DNA of 64,000 bases from Berberis thunbergii (Eukaryota > Streptophyta > Magnoliopsida > Ranunculales > Berberidaceae): positions 62,001 through 126,000 of the forward strand of contig QNQO01000223.1 in NCBI GenBank assembly GCA_003290165.1. Reading direction: 5' to 3'. Of this stretch, positions 61,330 to 64,000 are shown piece by piece. Under the pieces are notes generated by a model. It was not told the DNA's origin and searched no databases. It saw only the letters and a program-made list of their open reading frames with translations. The translations under genes and the position numbers were made by a program. The stretch's first letter is position 1; the number at the start of each line of letters is the position of its first letter.

Positions 61330-64000
61330 CAGGCGGATCTAGGATTGCAGACAAAGGGGGGCAAAAAAATTATAGATAATTTAATTCCTAAAATAAATAG
61401 ATAAATATGATTAAAATAGAGTTTTAAAAGTGTTACAAGATAAACATACATACTGAGTCAATGTAGATGCGCTGTAGATTTAGGTAAAAGCTCTCTGCGG
61501 GTTTTCATGTTCTGGTAATGCTGCATAATCACCTCATCATCGATGCCATTAAATATATTTTCTCAACATATGTAATCAAACAATCTGTCATCCACTGATC
61601 TCCCATACGATTACGTAATCGATTCTTGACAATCTTCATAGCAGAAAACGTTCTCTCGACACTGGCAGTTGCAACTGGTAATATTAAAGCTAAAGTAATA
61701 AGCCTATAGACCAAAGGATACAAAATATTTTTTTTTGTCCTTACCATCTTCTCAGCAAGATTGCTAATTCCTGTCAAATTCAAGAACTCGCTATTCGACA
61801 TCACATCAATGATAAATGTCTCCAACTGATTATCAAGAGCATCAAGTTGTACTTTTGAGAAATCACTTGGATAAAACTGAGCAAAACGAATCAATTTTCC
61901 CTTATCAAAATTCGAGAAGGAATCATTTGGACTCAAGCATGAAAGACATAAAAGCAATTCAGTATTCACTTTATTGAAACGATTGTTGAGCTCTTGAAGT
62001 TGCAAATCAATCACAACATTAAATAACTGAACCCGATAACGATGCATGTTTGTCACCTTTTCAACATTACGTCGTGACCGTCCCCGAGCAACATAAAATT
62101 CATCCAGGTTAGGCATTTCTATAACATGTTTGCTACAAAATAAGAAAACTTCACCTAGCAAATTATTCCATCCATCATCTCGCATCAACTGTAAGCGTTT
62201 CTTAGCTACTATGACCAAACTCATGGCAATTACAATATCTTGATCATTTCTTTGCAATGCTCGTGACAATTCATTTGTGATTCCTAATGTATTTTTCATC
62301 AAATGAAGTCCAAATGCAATATCAAAAGATAGTAGTGAATCTAATAAAGTGCATGCTTCAACTCTTTGCTCAGCATATTTTGAGGTCTCCTTAATGCACT
62401 CAAGCACATCGATGATAGAATTGAACAACTTAATCAAGCTTATCAAAGTATTGTAATGTGAGCCCCAACGTGTATCTCCAGCTCTTTTAAGAGTTGATTG
62501 TTGATTTTGGCCACTTCCACTTGCAAGTTCACCACTTTCAAGTGCTTTTAGAGTGTTAATAGATTGTGCTTCTAAAAGAATATCATGACGCTTACATGAA
62601 CCACCAACCACATTCACAACACTCGTGATCAAAGAGAATAATAAAACAATGAAATCATCATTCTTTGCAACGGCAATAAGTGCTAATTGAAGTTGATGTG
62701 CAAAGCAGTGAATATAAAATGCACTTCCATTCTCTTTTAAGATTAATGCTTTAAGACCGTTGAACTCACCTTGCATATTTCTTGCCCCATCGTACCCTTG
62801 GCCACGTAGTCTTGAAATGCTTAACTTGTGCTTGGAAAATAAAACGTCAATTGATGCCTTTAGGGATAGAGCAGAAGTGTCAGAAACGTGTACAATACCT
62901 TAAAGTCTTTCAATCACATGCCCGTGTTTGTCCACATAACGGATCACGGAAGCCATTTGCTCTTTAATTGATACATCACGAGCTTCATCAACTAATATGG
63001 AAAACAAAGAATCTCCAAGGTCTTGAATGATAACATTTGTGGTTTCGGTTGCACAAGCATTCACAATATCTTTTTGAATTTCCGATGCTATTAATTTGAG
63101 ATTCCCAGGACATTTATCCAAAGTTATCCTTTTGATGTCTTTATTGTGATCACCAAGAAAATGTAACATTTCCAAGAAATTATCTCGGTTGTTTGAATCA
63201 CAAGATTCATCATGACCACGGAAAGCTAATCCCTGTCGGAGTAAGAATCGAATACAAACAACAAAAGCATTTAGACGAACCTTGTAATCATTTCGAGCTT
63301 CATTTGTTTGCTTAATCACAACAGTCCGAAGATGTTGTTGTTGATTCATTAAAGCTTCACAATTACTCCAAGATTGATTGTGATCACTGTTAGACCCTCC
63401 AACATGTGTTTGTAACTTATCATTTTTCTTCCAATTGGTAAATCCTTCAACAACAAAAGCATCACAAGTACCCACATGCTCTTTACTCTCAGATTTAAAA
63501 ATGTAGCAACACAAGCAGTATGCAGCCTCTTTCTCTATGCTATACTCTAACCATGTAGGAAATTCATCAAACCATGAAGGATTGAAACGTCATAAGACTT
63601 TTCCTTGCAAAGTTTGCTTAAAGTTATGTGTCCGAGGTTGGCAAGGACCTTTTTGCAAGTATGTTATTCGAATTTCATCCCTTATGTTGGGATGATACTC
63701 CTTGATTGACTTACGTAATCCAGGGTATGCTGAAAGAGTTTTTGGATCAAACTTAGTCTCAATACAACTCTTTTTGGAACTAGGAAGCTCCTTATCAGAC
63801 CTATCAGTGACAGCCTGAGCAGTAGAACTAGAACTCACATCATTTATTCTTTTAAAGTATCTATCCATCACTCGTCAGCACAAGTGCTCAAATATTTAAC
63901 TACACAAATACAACAACACAATCCCAATATTCATATTAATAAATGCTATCCCAGATTCCCAAATTATCAAATTTGTAATGTAAATCAATAATTAATACAT
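61330..64000 (-). mobile_element. hAT transposon, right end outside window
   Basis: The element begins CAGGCGGATCTAGG at 61330, a usual plant hAT-type terminus, and interrupts the array sequence CCCTTACTAACCCCTTCC. The candidate 8 bp target duplication is CTTACTAA (61322-61329); its partner is beyond the window. A hAT transposase fills 61529-63871 on the minus strand. Region 63872-64000 should be the transposase leader and the other terminus lies further right. Confidence 0.82.
61529..63871 (-). pseudogene. hAT-family transposase (DUF4371/hAT dimerisation type), two stops and a frameshift
   Basis: Starts MMDRYFKRINDV at 63871. Three long open segments (63871-63590, 63514-62900, 62776-61529) lie in one frame and read continuously as a ~760-residue TTF-finger/ZMYM-like transposase. 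Landmarks in order: YLQKGPCQPRTHNF, WFDEFPTWLEYS, FLLRQGLAFRGHDE (DUF4371), LRGQGYDGARNMQGEFNGLK, HCFAHQLQLAL, GDTRWGSHY, and the dimerisation end PVATASVERTFSAMKIVKNR. Defects: TGA at 63592-63590 (family Arg, a CGA-to-TGA-type change), TAA at 62902-62900 (RL-stop-GIVHV), and a small indel near 61560 that shifts the last residues, with the expected ending (MQHYQNMK) in another frame. Between the defects the coding frame is undamaged. Confidence 0.9.

Overview
This is a 64 kb piece of a eudicot nuclear genome. It is AT-rich, gene fragments are split by GT-AG introns, and plant-only families are present (RH7 helicase, KIN-12 kinesin, Pti1-like kinase, family-1 beta-glucosidase). I cannot name the genus. 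I see no intact single-copy host gene. The window is a ~3.8 kb tandem repeat array into which transposons have inserted, several of them carrying pieces of host genes.

Layout. (1) 1-2858: right-hand part of a CACTA (En/Spm-type) transposon, read on the minus strand, carrying the first five exons and the promoter/5'UTR of a DEAD-box helicase RH7 gene. (2) 2859-6403: one unit of the 3.8 kb repeat, interrupted by a 1,840 bp LTR-like insertion (2987-4826, 5 bp target duplication) and a tRNA-derived SINE. (3) 6404-13067: a second CACTA of the same family on the plus strand. It carries a chimera of RH7 exon 1, a KIN-12 kinesin motor piece, a beta-glucosidase piece, the last exon of ESCRT-III VPS32/SNF7, a probable CAAD/CURT1 exon and a remnant of a CACTA accessory protein. 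(4) 13068-49524: ten head-to-tail units (U1-U10) of the 3.8 kb repeat, differing by indels and by presence or absence of the SINE. (5) 49525-61078: a second copy of the LTR-like insertion, at the same site of the unit as the first. It is itself split by a 7,098 bp CACTA of a different subfamily (49787-56884), carrying pieces of a Pti1-like kinase and of BTAF1/MOT1, and by a 2.6 kb RTE-type LINE (57171-59772). (6) 61079-61329: more array unit. (7) 61330-64000: a hAT transposon running off the right edge, with a nearly full-length but broken transposase.

The window is unusually readable because the array supplies paralogous empty sites. Bounds and target duplications of the two LTR-like copies, CACTA C, the LINE and the SINEs can be checked inside the window. 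Implied order: array unit present; LTR-like element inserted in one unit; that unit duplicated, now lying on both sides of the array; then the CACTAs, the LINE and the hAT inserted. CACTA A and B have the same terminus, the same subterminal motif (TAGATAGCGCT) and the same captured RH7 5' end, so they descend from one gene-capturing element. All captured genes are broken (frameshifts, stops, missing catalytic parts), so none is expected to make the parental protein, although RH7 promoter-like sequence survives in CACTA A.
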